A stretch of DNA of 24,744 nucleotides from a virus, in the IMG/VR virus record IMGVR_UViG_3300013131_000236, positions 1 through 24,744 of that record; one strand, given 5' to 3'. This document shows positions 1 to 9,021 of the stretch, one piece after another (the first letter of the stretch is position 1; each line of letters starts with the position of its first letter). The translations under genes were made by a program, and so were the position numbers. A model generated the notes under the pieces. The model worked only from the letters and a program-made list of their open reading frames with translations. It had not been told where the DNA came from and made no database searches.

Positions 1-1223
1 ATAGCTCAAAATCACAGTTGAGAAGACAAAAAGAGGAGGTAAACAGAATTTCCGGCATATTTCACAATGGCTGACGCATCATTCCAATAACTTCTAGAGA
101 AATGAGCATATATTATGGTCGTGGCACGAAGTGGTGCATATCAGCGGAAAAGAGTGAAAATTATTATATTGACTATAGAATAAAAGGTGTATCTTTTTAC
201 TTTTTATTCAAAGATAATAGAAAATATGCCATAGCTATAAAAAATAATGGCTTTGAATTATTTGATGAAAATGATAAAAAAATATCTGAAGGTAAAAACA
301 TAAAAAGTTCAAAATGACTTAAAGATAACGGCCTAATAGATTTTAATTTTGAAATGATACCATTGACTTTAACTAAAGACGAAATAGACAAGCATATTAA
401 AAGCGATCCTGATAAAGCATATGAATATGCTAAAAACATTATCAAAGGAAGATGACCAGAAGCTGAACCTATTATAGCTAAAGATCCATGATGTTCATAT
501 GAATATGCTAAAAACATTATCAAAGGAAGATGACCAGAAGCTGAACCTTCTATAGCTAAAAGCGATCCTGAAAAAGTATACTCATACGCTAAAGATGTTA
601 TCAAAGGAAGATGACCAGAAGCTGAACCTATTATAACTAAAAATTCATGATATTCATACTCATACGCTAAAGATGTTATCAAAGGAAGATGACCAGAAGC
701 TGAACCTATTATAGCTAAAAGTCCACCATATTCATACTCATACGCTAAAGATGTTATCAAAGGAAGATGACCAGAAGCTGAACCTATTATAGCTAAAGAT
801 CCATGATGTTGAAAGAAATATGCTAATCTATTTAATTTAACTAAATTAGATAGAGAAAAAGCATTACAACTTACTGAGACGAAGCGAATGATATCTAAAT
901 TAAGAATAAAACAAATTATTAAAGAAGAAATATATAAGTTATACGAATGACATCCGGATAAAGAGTGAGATGAATATAGTCATAATCGTAAAGATAAAAA
1001 CGTTCAAAATAATGAAATCATAGAATTATGATACGGCGATTATAACGATAAATTTGATACAAAAGTAGTAAAAGATAAAACAACAAATGTAAATATGAAT
1101 TTCCCAGACATAAAGACGGCCGTAGAGTATGCGAAACGGATGAAAAGTAATGGCAAAGCAAAGTTTATTTGAATGTTAACACGTCGAACGGGAATGTCTG
1201 ACATATTTACACCCATATCGTAA
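1..1223 (+). CDS. Repeat protein with WCIS-type N-terminal domain (5' partial)
   Basis: The reading frame is open to the left edge of the window, so the start is missing. The first visible third contains YYGRGTKWCIS, typical of a phage-associated domain of unknown function, followed by a hydrophobic strand-rich segment. From 420 to 812 there are five tandem units of 26-27 residues built on YAK(N/D)(I/V)IKGRWPEAEP(I/S)I(A/T)K. This repeat is known from T4-like phage proteins, where the residue after GR is Trp; here it is TGA in all five units. A later segment carries LRIKQIIKEEIYKLYEW, a motif shared with many other genes of this window. The last part, MNFPDIKTAVEYAKRMKSNGKAKFIWML, looks like a small alpha/beta unit. 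Under the standard code the gene would be cut into many pieces; under code 4 it is intact to TAA. Function unknown. Confidence 0.85.
420..812 (+). repeat. Five tandem 78-81 bp coding repeats
   Basis: Near-identical direct repeats within the first gene, each encoding 26-27 residues with the core KGRWPEAEP. The units start about every 78 bp (one is 81 bp). The second half of each unit is more variable (IIAKDPWCS, SIAKSDPEKV, IITKNSWYS, IIAKSPPYS). They are protein repeats, not CRISPR: there are no unique spacers and unit length stays a multiple of three. Confidence 0.9.
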
Positions 1224-1237
1224 AGAGAAATTATAAT

Positions 1238-1468
1238 ATGAAAAAACAAATTGTAAATGAATTTATAAATAATTTATGCAATAATAAGAAATTTATAGTG
1301 TCGTTACAAAAACAAGGTTTGATAAAAGAAGAGTTAACAAGATCAGATGTTGAAATTATAAAAAGACTCATTATATCCGGAATCGAGGGTATTATAACTA
1401 ACCTATTTCTAAGAAGAAATATTGCAACAATTGGTATAAATTGACCGGCAGTTTCAACAAAAGGATAG
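1238..1468 (+). CDS. Small hypothetical protein upstream of terminase
   Basis: A 76-residue protein reading MKKQIVNEFINNL at its start and INWPAVSTKG at its end (one TGA read as Trp near the C-terminus; stop TAG). It is mostly helical and basic in the first half, with the string LIKEELTRSDVEIIKRL. It ends 3 bp before the terminase gene, so the two are likely co-transcribed. The position just before TerL is where a small terminase often lies, but at 76 residues it is far shorter than T4 gp16 and no family motif is visible. I do not assign a function. Confidence 0.7.
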
Positions 1469-1471
1469 AAT

Positions 1472-2068
1472 ATGGTAAAAAAAAATATAGTTCTTACAAA
1501 AGAACAACAGTTTATTTTAAAGGAACGTGATAGATGTCGCAAAAATCCCATATATTTTCTTGAAAAGTATTGTAAAGTATTAACAGAATCTGATACACCT
1601 CAACCGTTTAAGTTATATGAATTTCAAAAAGAAAAGTGTATCATGCCTTTCTTACAATATGATACTATCGCCATTGCAAAAGGAAGACAAACAGGCGTTT
1701 CTACAATTGTTGCTGGATATGCTTTATGAAAGATGATATTTATAGAAAACTTTTTAACGGTTGTTCTTGCTATTGATAAGGATGTTGCGCAAAACATAAT
1801 TGAAAAAGTTCAGCTAATGATTGATAATGTTCCTGGATGGTTAATGCCAAAGCAAACAATGAAAAATAAGCATTCAATAGGTTTTAAGAATAAATCAAAA
1901 ATTATCGCCATGGCTAGAGGCGGTAAAAAAGGTCGTTCTTATTCACCAAAACTTTTGATTTTTGATGAATGTGTTGTTGGTGATACAAAAATAAAAATTA
2001 GAAATAAAATAACGGGTGAAATTAGAAAAATCAACATAAGAGATTTATATGATGCAGAATATAAATAA
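1472..2068 (+). CDS. terL: Large terminase, N-terminal half fused to split-intein N-part
   Basis: A 198-residue product holding the first half of the DNA-packaging ATPase. Residues 1-166 are terminase: the adenine-binding region around FKLYEFQKE (47-54), a P-loop-like GRQTGVST (71-78) in which the usual Lys is Val, GYALWKM with Trp encoded by TGA (82-88), and Walker B LLIFDE (161-166). The protein does not continue into the expected CAFI. Instead the Cys opens a 32-residue intein N-part, CVVGDTKIKIRNK...RDLYDAEYK, ending at TAA. CxxGDTxI is intein block A. The rest of the terminase is in the next gene but one, in another frame. The ATPase must be rebuilt by protein trans-splicing, or the break is a frameshift or assembly artefact. 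Confidence 0.85.
1970..2065 (+). mobile_element. Split intein N-part (TerL insertion)
   Basis: Codes for 32 residues starting with the catalytic Cys1 (CVVGDTKI, block A). The insertion point is between the Glu of the Walker B motif and the next Cys of FDE/CAFID, a strictly conserved spot of TerL and a typical intein site. The N-part is very short compared with ordinary split inteins (roughly 90-120 residues). This is the arrangement known as atypically split, described for the AceL-TerL intein, also in a phage large terminase. Confidence 0.8.
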
Positions 2069-2069
2069 T

Positions 2070-2171
2070 ATGAAAGAACATATCTATAATATTCTTGGTT
2101 ATAAAAAGAACAAGAATAGATTAACGGCCTATAATACACACTCAAACAATTTATTAAATAATTATGAATAA
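2070..2171 (+). CDS. 33-codon ORF bridging the two terminase halves
   Basis: The ORF MKEHIYNILGYKKN...LLNNYE begins one base after the stop of the N-half (TAA-T-ATG) and its stop overlaps the start of the C-half (ATGAATAA). It has no Shine-Dalgarno sequence and neither does the C-half, so a stop-restart relay of ribosomes through it would couple translation of the two halves. It could also be a piece of the intein in a third frame (a +1 shift at each end would give one continuous protein), or the relic of a lost endonuclease insert. No family is recognisable. Confidence 0.4.
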   Translation: MKEHIYNILGYKKNKNRLTAYNTHSNNLLNNYE

Positions 2172-2487
2172 AGTAAAATGAATAACAGAATGAGAAATTG
2201 ATACACCAAATGGATGATCAAATTTTGATGGTGTTTGTGAAAAAGATATGAATGAAATCATAGAAATTGAAACAACGAATAATAAACTGAAATGTTCACT
2301 AAATCATAAATTGGAATTAAAAACAAATGAATTTTTATCAGCTTCTTCCGTTGAAATAAATAGTATATTATCAAACGGAGATATTGTAATTAATATCAAT
2401 AAAGTTAAAGAGCAAGAAAAATTATATGATTTGCTAAACGTATCCAAAGATAATAAATATTATACGAATAATATAGTTAGTCATAAT
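2164..2487 (+). mobile_element. Split intein C-part (TerL insertion)
   Basis: Codes for 108 residues from the start Met to the terminal Asn of VSHN, just before Cys+1. It holds all blocks needed for splicing except block A: the block B region with NH, and block F/G with the final His-Asn. No LAGLIDADG, HNH or GIY-YIG endonuclease motif is present. With the 32-residue N-part it makes a complete 140-residue Hint domain, the size of a minimal intein, so the 33-codon ORF between the halves is not needed for the fold. Confidence 0.8.
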
Positions 2488-3678
2488 TGTGCATTCATAG
2501 ACGATGCAGAAACGGTGTTTGTTGCGGCGATCCCAGGTTTAGCAAAAACAAGAGGTCAACTTATTGCGATTTCAACACCAAACGGTGTTGGCAATTGATT
2601 TTATCGCGTTATACATGAATCACCTGAAAATGGTTTTCATACGGAAAAGATATATTGATATGAAATGCCTGATAGGGATGAGGCATGAAAAGAAAAAGAA
2701 CTTGCGAGACTTGGACCAAAGATGTTTGGTCAGGAATATAACATTGATTGATTGCAATCCGGTAGTACGGTTATATCTGTCGATGATATCATATGACAAC
2801 AAAAAAATAATGTTTGCGAGCCAAAAGAAATGATAAATATTAGTGATCCAGACAACGCAATAAAGAAACTAAATCGTGAAAAAGAGGTCTGGATATGAGA
2901 AAATCCAATTCCCGGTAGATATTATGTTGTTTCATGCGATGTGTCTAGAGGTGACAGTTCTGACTTTTCCGCGTTCTCTGTATGAAAATTACCAACGGAA
3001 GAAGACATATCCATAAATATAGGTCCGGTTCAGGTTGCAGAATTTAAGGGTATGATAAAAACAGATGATTATGGAAAACTAATCAACGTTATTGGATTAA
3101 CATATAATAACGCAATTGTTATCGTTGAAAACAATTCTTTAGGTATTGCAACCTTAAATGTTTTAGTTGAAAAAGAATATCCAAATCTTTATTTTACAGA
3201 TAAGGCCGCTAAACAGATATCATTTGATGAGGCCGTAAATTTAGATTCCGTTGCGAGTGTACCAGGTTTCGCAACAACGGCAAAAACCAGGCCATTAATT
3301 GCCGACGCCACCGAAGCCGCATGGAGAAGTCATCAATATATTATAAGAAGTAAAAGAATGTTAATTGAAGCACAGACATGAATATGAATAAATGGTAGGG
3401 CCGAACACGAACAAGGTTGTCATGATGATCTTATGATGTCAAGTGGTATATTTTATTATTTATATCAAACATCATTGAAAAGACAAGGTGTATCGCATGA
3501 TAGATTTATAGGTGCATTGAATTTGATTACGGAAAGAAAAGAAAAAGAGAAGTATGACATTCTAGATAAGATAAAAATTGTTAAACAACAACAAAAAAAT
3601 TCATGAGTTTTGAATTATGGAACAAATAATAATGAAAATTGAAACTTATCAGAGATGGTTAAAACAAAATTATCATAA
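2164..3678 (+). CDS. terL: Split-intein C-part fused to C-terminal half of large terminase
   Basis: A 504-residue product. Residues 1-108 are the intein C-part: WEIDTPNGWSNFDGV, block B-like LKCSLNHKL, and the end NKYYTNNIVSHN (blocks F and G) followed by Cys109, the +1 residue. From 109 on it is terminase: CAFIDDAETVF, coupling motif AISTPNG (135-141), then the RNase H-like nuclease with VVSCDVSRGDSSD (Asp259), VIVENNSLG (Glu322) and GCHDDLMMS (Asp421/422). Several Trp are TGA. Splicing with the N-half would give a 562-residue TerL, a normal length for T4-like gp17. The start ATG at 2164 overlaps the preceding small ORF and has no visible ribosome binding site. Located directly before the portal gene, as expected. 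Confidence 0.88.
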
Positions 3679-3697
3679 CGGTTTATATTTAACTTAA

Positions 3698-3706
3698 ATA
3701 TATAAT
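3698..3706 (+). promoter_or_regulatory. ATATATAAT box upstream of portal
   Basis: The same nine bases occur upstream of 7368, 16601 and 17252, each in a gap before a new gene block. It resembles a -10 element. No convincing -35 is visible, and the sequence is simple enough to recur by chance in AT-rich DNA. Confidence 0.25.
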
Positions 3707-3742
3707 TAGAACAAATCATTCATTTGAATAGGATAATAAAAC

Positions 3743-6187
3743 ATGGCAAAAACAATCAAAGCAAAAAAGATTATGCCGGATGAAAATGAGGTAACTCGAG
3801 ATGTACATGCGGAGCCTAAAATATCAAATCGTTTTTCAAATTATAAAAGATCTACAGAAACATTTAATGATATGGGTCTTACGCAAGGTAAATTAGCAAG
3901 ATCTAGAAAAGAAAGAACATCAACTAACGAAAGTGATATTGAAAATATTGTCGTTAGAAGAGAAGAATCTACATTTAAGCATTTATTTAAAATGTTGATT
4001 GGACAAAGTTTACTTCCCGATTTTGATCAATACGCAAATAAAAAACTATCAACGGGTCAAAAAAAGAAAATTGCTCGCTGAGAAGAATATTTCAAAAAAA
4101 TTCAAAACATGACATATTATGGAGTTATGAATAATGAAGGTGATAGAAGATTGCGTTATATGGAATATGATAGAATGGAATGAATGACACCGGAAGTTGG
4201 CAGGGCATTAGATGTTCTTGCGGCTGATGCAACAATAAAAAACGAGAATAACGATACTTTAACAATTGTAACTGAAAATCAACAGTTAAAAGAAGAATTA
4301 GAAAAATTGTTCTATGACATCTTAGATTTAAATTCTCAAGCGTTCTGAATGGTTAGAGACATGATAAAATATGGTGATAGTTTTTGAACGAATCATATTG
4401 ATACAAAATATGGAATGAGAAAATTATTGCCCGCACCTGTTGAACAATGCGAAAGAGAGGTTGGATACGATGAAACAAATCCTTTAGCTTATAGATTTAG
4501 AATAGCTGGTATGGGTTCTGAGTATCTTATGCCTTATGAAGTTTCTCACTTTAGATTAAAAAGCTCTGTTGATTTTGGTGAATATGGTAAATCCGTTCTT
4601 GAAAACGGCAGAAGAATATGAAGACAACTTATCACAATAGAAGACAGTATGTTGATATATCGTTTGGTTAGAGCGCCAGAAAGAAGATTATTTTATTTCG
4701 ATGTTGGTAATCTAAATCCGGCAGAGGTAGAAAATGCCGTTAATAGATTTACCGCAATGATGAAAAAAGATCGTATTTTTGATGATAACGGAAATATAGA
4801 TTATAGAATGGGCCTTAATCCTATTCATAAAGATTCTTTAATTCCCCTATTAGATAATAGAGTTATAACAATAGAAAATCTTTCAAAAGAAATTGAGGAA
4901 GGTAAAGAAAATTGAGTTTATTCAATAGATGATAAAACTCATGAACTAAAACCTGGTAAAGTTGTTTGATGTGGAAAAAACTTTAGTGATGCGGAAATTC
5001 TTAAAGTTGAATTAGATGATGGAAGTTATATTTTATCACACCCAACCCACCCATTCATTCTTAGAGATGGATCACATATTTTAGCGGCAGATCTTAAAGA
5101 AAATCAAAGTTTGATGCCTTTTTATTCTTCTATAGACAAAAAAGGATATGAAAGAGTTTATAATCCAGCCACTAATAGAAAAAAAGGTTCGCGCACTTTT
5201 GTTTCGCAATCTATTCACAAAGTAAAATCCGTTTCTATATGAAATGAAATGTCTGATGTATATTGTATGTCCGTTGTTGGACCGAACGAAGAAAATGATA
5301 GACATAATTTTGCGGTTCTTCCCTTTAATATGAAAACTACAAATAAATGAAATCGTTATAGCGGTATTTACATCAGTAATTCTGTTGACGAGGACATCGT
5401 TATCCCCACAAGAGGTGAAAAAAATTCAACAAAAATTGAAACATTACCTTCGCAACAATGATCTGCAATTGACGACGTAAAGTATATTCAACAAAAGTTT
5501 ATTACATCTTTAGGTGTTCCAAATGCTTATTTGGGTTATGAAGAAGCACTTAATTCAAAAGCAACTTTAGGTAATGAAGATATTAGATATGCAAAATACG
5601 TAGAAAGAATTCAATCAGCGTTTTTAGAAACATTATATGATATTGCACTTATTCATTTATATCTAAAAGGTTATAAAACAAATGACCTTAAAGAATTCGA
5701 ATTGCATTTATCAAATCCATCTCATATCAATGAACTTCAAGAATTAGAGATTATTCAAGCGAGATTAGATTTATACAATAACGCAAAAGATTCTGGCGCG
5801 TTTTCAACATATTATCTTTATAAGAATGTCTTAAAACTATCAGATGATGAAATTGAAGAAGAAGAAGGTTTAAAACTTAGGGATGGTATTTATCAGTTCT
5901 GTATTCAAAATGCGCAAAGTGGAACATTTCTAACGGTTAAAGATGTTCTTGATTTTAATAAAAAACAAGGCGCCGCTGCCCAGGATGCATTAGGTGGAGA
6001 TATTGGAGGTGGCGGTGGTGGTGGATTTGGCGATGATTTAGGTGGAGATATTGGTGGATTTGGTGGAGAACAAGACTTTAGTGATATGAGCGCGGAAGAG
6101 GTTACGAATGAAACCGGAATAGAACCACCTGATCTTTCCGGCGGTTTAACGGAAGAACCAACCGATAATGCTGAAGAAGTATTATAA
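3743..6187 (+). CDS. Portal protein with in-frame intein
   Basis: An 814-residue precursor of the head portal (T4 gp20-like), the 12-subunit ring at the packaging vertex. Portal signatures include MRDMIKYGDSFW-type residues around VRDMIKYGDSF, LLPAPVEQCER, and the highly characteristic RAPERRLFYFDVGNLNP. Residues 365-546 are an intein; removal joins NPIHKD to SVDEDIVIPTRG, which matches the EDYFxPRRG region of portals, and leaves a 632-residue mature protein. The C-terminal domain continues with TLPSQQWSAIDDVKYIQQKF and LGVPNAYLGYEEAL, and ends in a Gly-rich then acidic tail (from about residue 745). Several Trp are TGA, so the standard code would fragment it. Follows terL and precedes small genes and the protease. 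Confidence 0.93.
4835..5380 (+). mobile_element. Contiguous 182-aa intein in portal protein
   Basis: Starts with Ser1 (SLIPLLDNRVITIENL, block A with Ser in place of Cys), continues with VVWCGKNFSDAEILKVELDDG, block B SHPTHPFILRDG, ADLKENQSLMPF, and ends with VYCMSVVGPNEENDRHNFAV (block F) and GIYISN before Ser+1. From memory of the phage portal-intein family, larger members carry an HNH endonuclease after a YERVYNP segment. Here only YERVYNPATNRKKGSRTFVS remains and the HNH core is gone, so this looks like a mini-intein that has lost its nuclease. The last residues are SN, not the usual HN. Confidence 0.85.
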
Positions 6188-6201
6188 AGGAAATATAGAA
6201 C

Positions 6202-7188
6202 ATGACAGAGAAAAATTACTTAAAACAAAGACTAAATAAAATATTAAATAAATCAAACACGCCAGCTAATGTAAATGAACTGTTCCCGGAAAGCAAGATG
6301 AAAAATCTTAAGGATGCAATTAAATTCTATTCAATGGCATCAACGATGACAAAGGTAGAAAACGATGCGTCAAAAATGAAATTTGAACAAATAGAACTTG
6401 CGTTGGGTTTACAACAAGATGTCACTGATAACTCTAATCAGTCTACAACAGCTACTACTACCGTTAATGACGGTGGTTTACAACAAGATGTCACTGATAA
6501 CTCTAATCAGTCTACAACAGCTACTACTACCGTTAATGACGGTACATTATGACAACACGCTTTAAATAATTCTTTATTAAATGAAGGTAGTTTTTCATCA
6601 GCTATTAATATTAAAGATAATATTCAAACCGCATTTAACATAGTATTTGATGCCGCTAATATCGTGAAGAACGCCGCCATTAATATAGTTGGTGCTGGAT
6701 GGAACATATATACAAATTGAAAACAATTAAAAGGAGGCAAAATTATTTCTTCTTTTGAAAAACAAAAAGCCATATTGGAGCAATTTAAATCTGAAACGAC
6801 AAAATGATATAATGAAATAGTCGAACAAATTAATGATGCTGTTAATATAATAGGTAAAACTCAAAAATATAAAATACTTGGCGAGCAAATGCATCAACAT
6901 TTAAAACAAATATATAGACAAGATATGATTATATTTAAAAATGCCGAAGAAAAGTTTCAAGAAATATTAAATTCATTAAATAACATAAAAAAAGAGGATG
7001 ATTTTGAAAGATTATCACAAAAAGACAAAGAAAGTTTACAACAAATATTTTGAGCTCCAAGCAATGCCCCCGATGAATCACAACAAAATAATACACCAGA
7101 GCAACCCCAGCCGCAGCCGCAGCAACAAAATAATACACCCGGATCACCCCAGCCGCGGCCGCAGCAACAAAATAATAATAATAATTAA
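6202..7188 (+). CDS. Repeat-containing hypothetical protein, C-terminus probably frameshifted
   Basis: A 328-residue protein with Shine-Dalgarno AAAGGAAA. It begins MTEKNYLKQRLNKIL, carries a perfect duplication of 23 residues (GLQQDVTDNSNQSTTATTTV...) encoded by 6406-6543, then a hydrophobic Ala/Ile-rich stretch (IQTAFNIVFDAANIVKNAAI), coiled-coil-like helices, and a Pro/Gln-rich tail made of 42-bp repeats. The frame stops inside an AAT tract. One base later the next frame continues with KKYNSEQQERIDKFWKNNEAAKLRG and ends at 7288, which reads like the true C-terminus. Function unknown; position between portal and protease suggests a virion or prohead component. Confidence 0.75.
6406..6543 (+). 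repeat. Perfect 69-bp tandem duplication
   Basis: Two identical copies (6406-6474 and 6475-6543) encoding GLQQDVTDNSNQ...VNDG twice, in frame. The identity at every base, including third positions, points to a recent duplication or to slippage. Confidence 0.95.
7081..7185 (+). repeat. 42-bp Pro/Gln repeats running into an AAT tract
   Basis: Two nearly identical 42-bp units (7081-7122, 7123-7164) coding QQNNTP(E/G)xPQPxPQ, and the start of a third that degenerates into AAT codons from 7171. The CCGCAG-type codons are unusually GC-rich for the gene. The AAT run is interrupted by one additional T at 7185/7186, which creates the stop. Confidence 0.85.
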
Positions 7189-7288
7189 TAATAATAATAA
7201 AAAATATAATTCTGAACAACAAGAGCGAATAGATAAATTTTGAAAAAATAACGAAGCCGCTAAACTTAGAGGTACTAATAAACAATAA
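7189..7288 (+). pseudogene. Out-of-frame C-terminal remnant of the 6202 gene
   Basis: In the +1 frame relative to the preceding gene, the sequence reads Asn codons, then KKYNSEQQERIDKFWKNNEAAKLRG and NKQ to a TAA at 7286-7288, with one Trp as TGA. No start codon with a ribosome site precedes it. Skipping a single T at 7186 joins it to the preceding gene through an uninterrupted Asn run. Confidence 0.6.
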
Positions 7289-7324
7289 ATATTATGACCG
7301 GTTTTTTATTTTATTAAAAAAACA

Positions 7325-7333
7325 ATATATAAT
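7325..7333 (+). promoter_or_regulatory. ATATATAAT box upstream of the 7368 gene
   Basis: Second copy of the nine-base box, 35 bp before the ATG and before a Shine-Dalgarno GGGAGAG. Candidate -10 element only. Confidence 0.25.
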
Positions 7334-7367
7334 AAATGTAAACTATTATCAGGGAGAGTAATAATAA

Positions 7368-8240
7368 ATGAATCATAATAAAAATACTAATGTTTCTATA
7401 TTATACAATGCATTGCTTCAAATTATAACGGAGGCTGTTATAGTTGAAAATAAAAAAAATGCTGAAAATGCGCTTATTGCTAAAAATATCATCAAAAAGT
7501 TTTTTATTCCCGGTAAATCGCTTAAAGAATATGTTGATATTAGTGATGCAATCGTAAATTCCAATATGATTAATGAACAAAAAAATACGGCAATCAAATA
7601 TTTGGAAGAAGTTGAAAAGTTTATTAAGGAAAAGAAATGAAAGAATTATACCAATGAAAAAGTTGAATTTTTAAAAGAAATAAAGAAATGTTTTAATCTT
7701 GATGATTTAACTGGTAGGAATTTTCCAAATTATAAACTTCTTGCATCAACACATTTATTTATTGAAAGTTGTATTGGAGAAAAGTCAATCAATAAACTTG
7801 ACGATAAGGTAAAAATTTGTTATACACTCGTTGAAAGACTAATAAACAAAGATGAATTGTCGAAAAAAAGAGAAGAGCTTGTAAAGTTTATGAAAGAAAA
7901 TAACATTGATAAATATACCTTATTACTTGCGACAAAAGAATTCAATAATAAATTAAAACAGCTAAAAGAATCACATCGCCAAATCATTTCAGTGTTTATA
8001 AATGAAAATGATTCAATAACAATATCAAACATTTTATCTTCAAAAGTTAGAAATTATATTAGCGAATTAAGACAAATATCCACAAATATAGACGACAAAG
8101 AAACATCAAATAAAATATCATCAGTTATTCTAAATCTGGAACAATATAAAAATAATATTCCAAAAGATAGATTAGAAGAAATTGCGGAGAAACTTATTGA
8201 CGTGGATGATCTGATTGAAACACTAAAATCAACGGTATAG
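7368..8240 (+). CDS. Hypothetical helical protein
   Basis: A 290-residue protein, one TGA Trp at the KKWKNYTNEK junction, stop TAG followed by TAA. The start is preceded by GGGAGAG. It is Lys/Glu/Asn/Ile-rich and predicted by eye to be almost all alpha-helical, with heptad-like Leu/Ile spacing in the last third (LKQLKESHRQIISVFI, VRNYISELRQIS, LEEIAEKLIDVDDLIETL). No signal peptide or membrane segment is evident. Lies in the core-gene position between portal and protease. Not recognised. Confidence 0.8.
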
Positions 8241-8258
8241 TAAAAAGGACCATCTACA

Positions 8259-8648
8259 ATGATCGATACCTTAGCGATATACACTGCCACCGCGGCGGCT
8301 TTAATACTTGTGATACAGGGTATTTTTCAAATTGTTCAGGCAATAAAACAAACTTCAAGAATTGATAAAATTGAATTAAATGCCGAACAATCTTTAATTA
8401 ACATTGAAAAAATTGTTAGTGAAAATAAAATAGTGAGAGTAAATATTGATGACATTAGAACAAAAGTTTCTGAGCTTTATGTATTGCATAATGTTAGAGA
8501 TGATTCAGGTGTTCCAGTTTGATATAATAATTCAAACTTTATTAAAGATCTTATAAGTGCCGTTGCTAAATTAAATGATAGCATTGTAAATCAAAATGCA
8601 TTATTGCAAAAACAGTTGATTATTCTCGAGAATCAAATAAAAAAATAA
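8259..8648 (+). CDS. Small membrane-anchored protein with coiled coil
   Basis: A 129-residue protein after Shine-Dalgarno AAAAGGA. Residues about 5-28 (LAIYTATAAALILVIQGIFQIV) form a single hydrophobic helix, likely an N-terminal membrane anchor; the rest is a polar coiled coil with a conserved-looking patch LHNVRDDSGVPVWYNN (Trp by TGA). Small proteins with one membrane helix and this kind of RDxxGVPVWY patch are common in phage structural regions, but I cannot give a role. Confidence 0.8.
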
Positions 8649-8707
8649 ATTATTTGCTTATAAACCGAAAATCAAGAATAAAGATGAAAAAGGGAGATAA
8701 TATAAAA

Positions 8708-9019
8708 GTGGAACTAACTAAAAAAACAACTAATATTTCTAGAAATCAATTAAAAGAAATTATTAGAAAGGTTTACTTGAAGAATATTATTAAAGAAGAC
8801 GTTGACGAGGGATTAAAGACTCAAATTTCTAATATATTATCTAACTTTTTTGCCGATGAAAGAAATCTTGAAATTATTGGCGATGGTCAATATTTTGAAA
8901 TTAGTATGACAAATAAAAATAAACTACAACAAAATTTAAATTCAATTGGATATATGATGAAATCCCATGATTTCGAAGATGAAAGTAATTTTTATTTAAT
9001 GTTAAAGAAAACTTTATAA
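8708..9019 (+). CDS. Small hypothetical protein with SRNQLKEIIRK module
   Basis: About 103 residues from a GTG start at 8708, chosen because GGGAGA lies 11 bases before it and the product then begins MELTKK. An in-frame ATG at 8684 or 8654 would lengthen it but lacks a good ribosome site. The N-terminus carries ISRNQLKEIIRKVYLKNIIKED, a version of the IIKEE-like module found in many genes here; the rest (ISNILSNFFADERNLEIIGDGQYFEISM) looks like a small alpha/beta fold. It ends two bases before the protease gene. Function unknown. Confidence 0.7.
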   Translation: MELTKKTTNISRNQLKEIIRKVYLKNIIKEDVDEGLKTQISNILSNFFADERNLEIIGDGQYFEISMTNKNKLQQNLNSIGYMMKSHDFEDESNFYLMLKKTL

Positions 9020-9021
9020 TC

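Noticed and set aside
197-760. Long minus-strand ORF with repeats (187 aa)
   Set aside because: It is the antisense shadow of the GRWPEAEP repeats; the plus-strand frame is continuous under code 4 and matches a known repeat family.
420-812. CRISPR-like repeat array
   Set aside because: Units are contiguous coding repeats with lengths divisible by three and no unique spacers.
7290-7330. Possible terminator after the 6202 gene
   Set aside because: Only an A/T hairpin (TTTTTTAT with ATTAAAAAA) is present, too weak to call.
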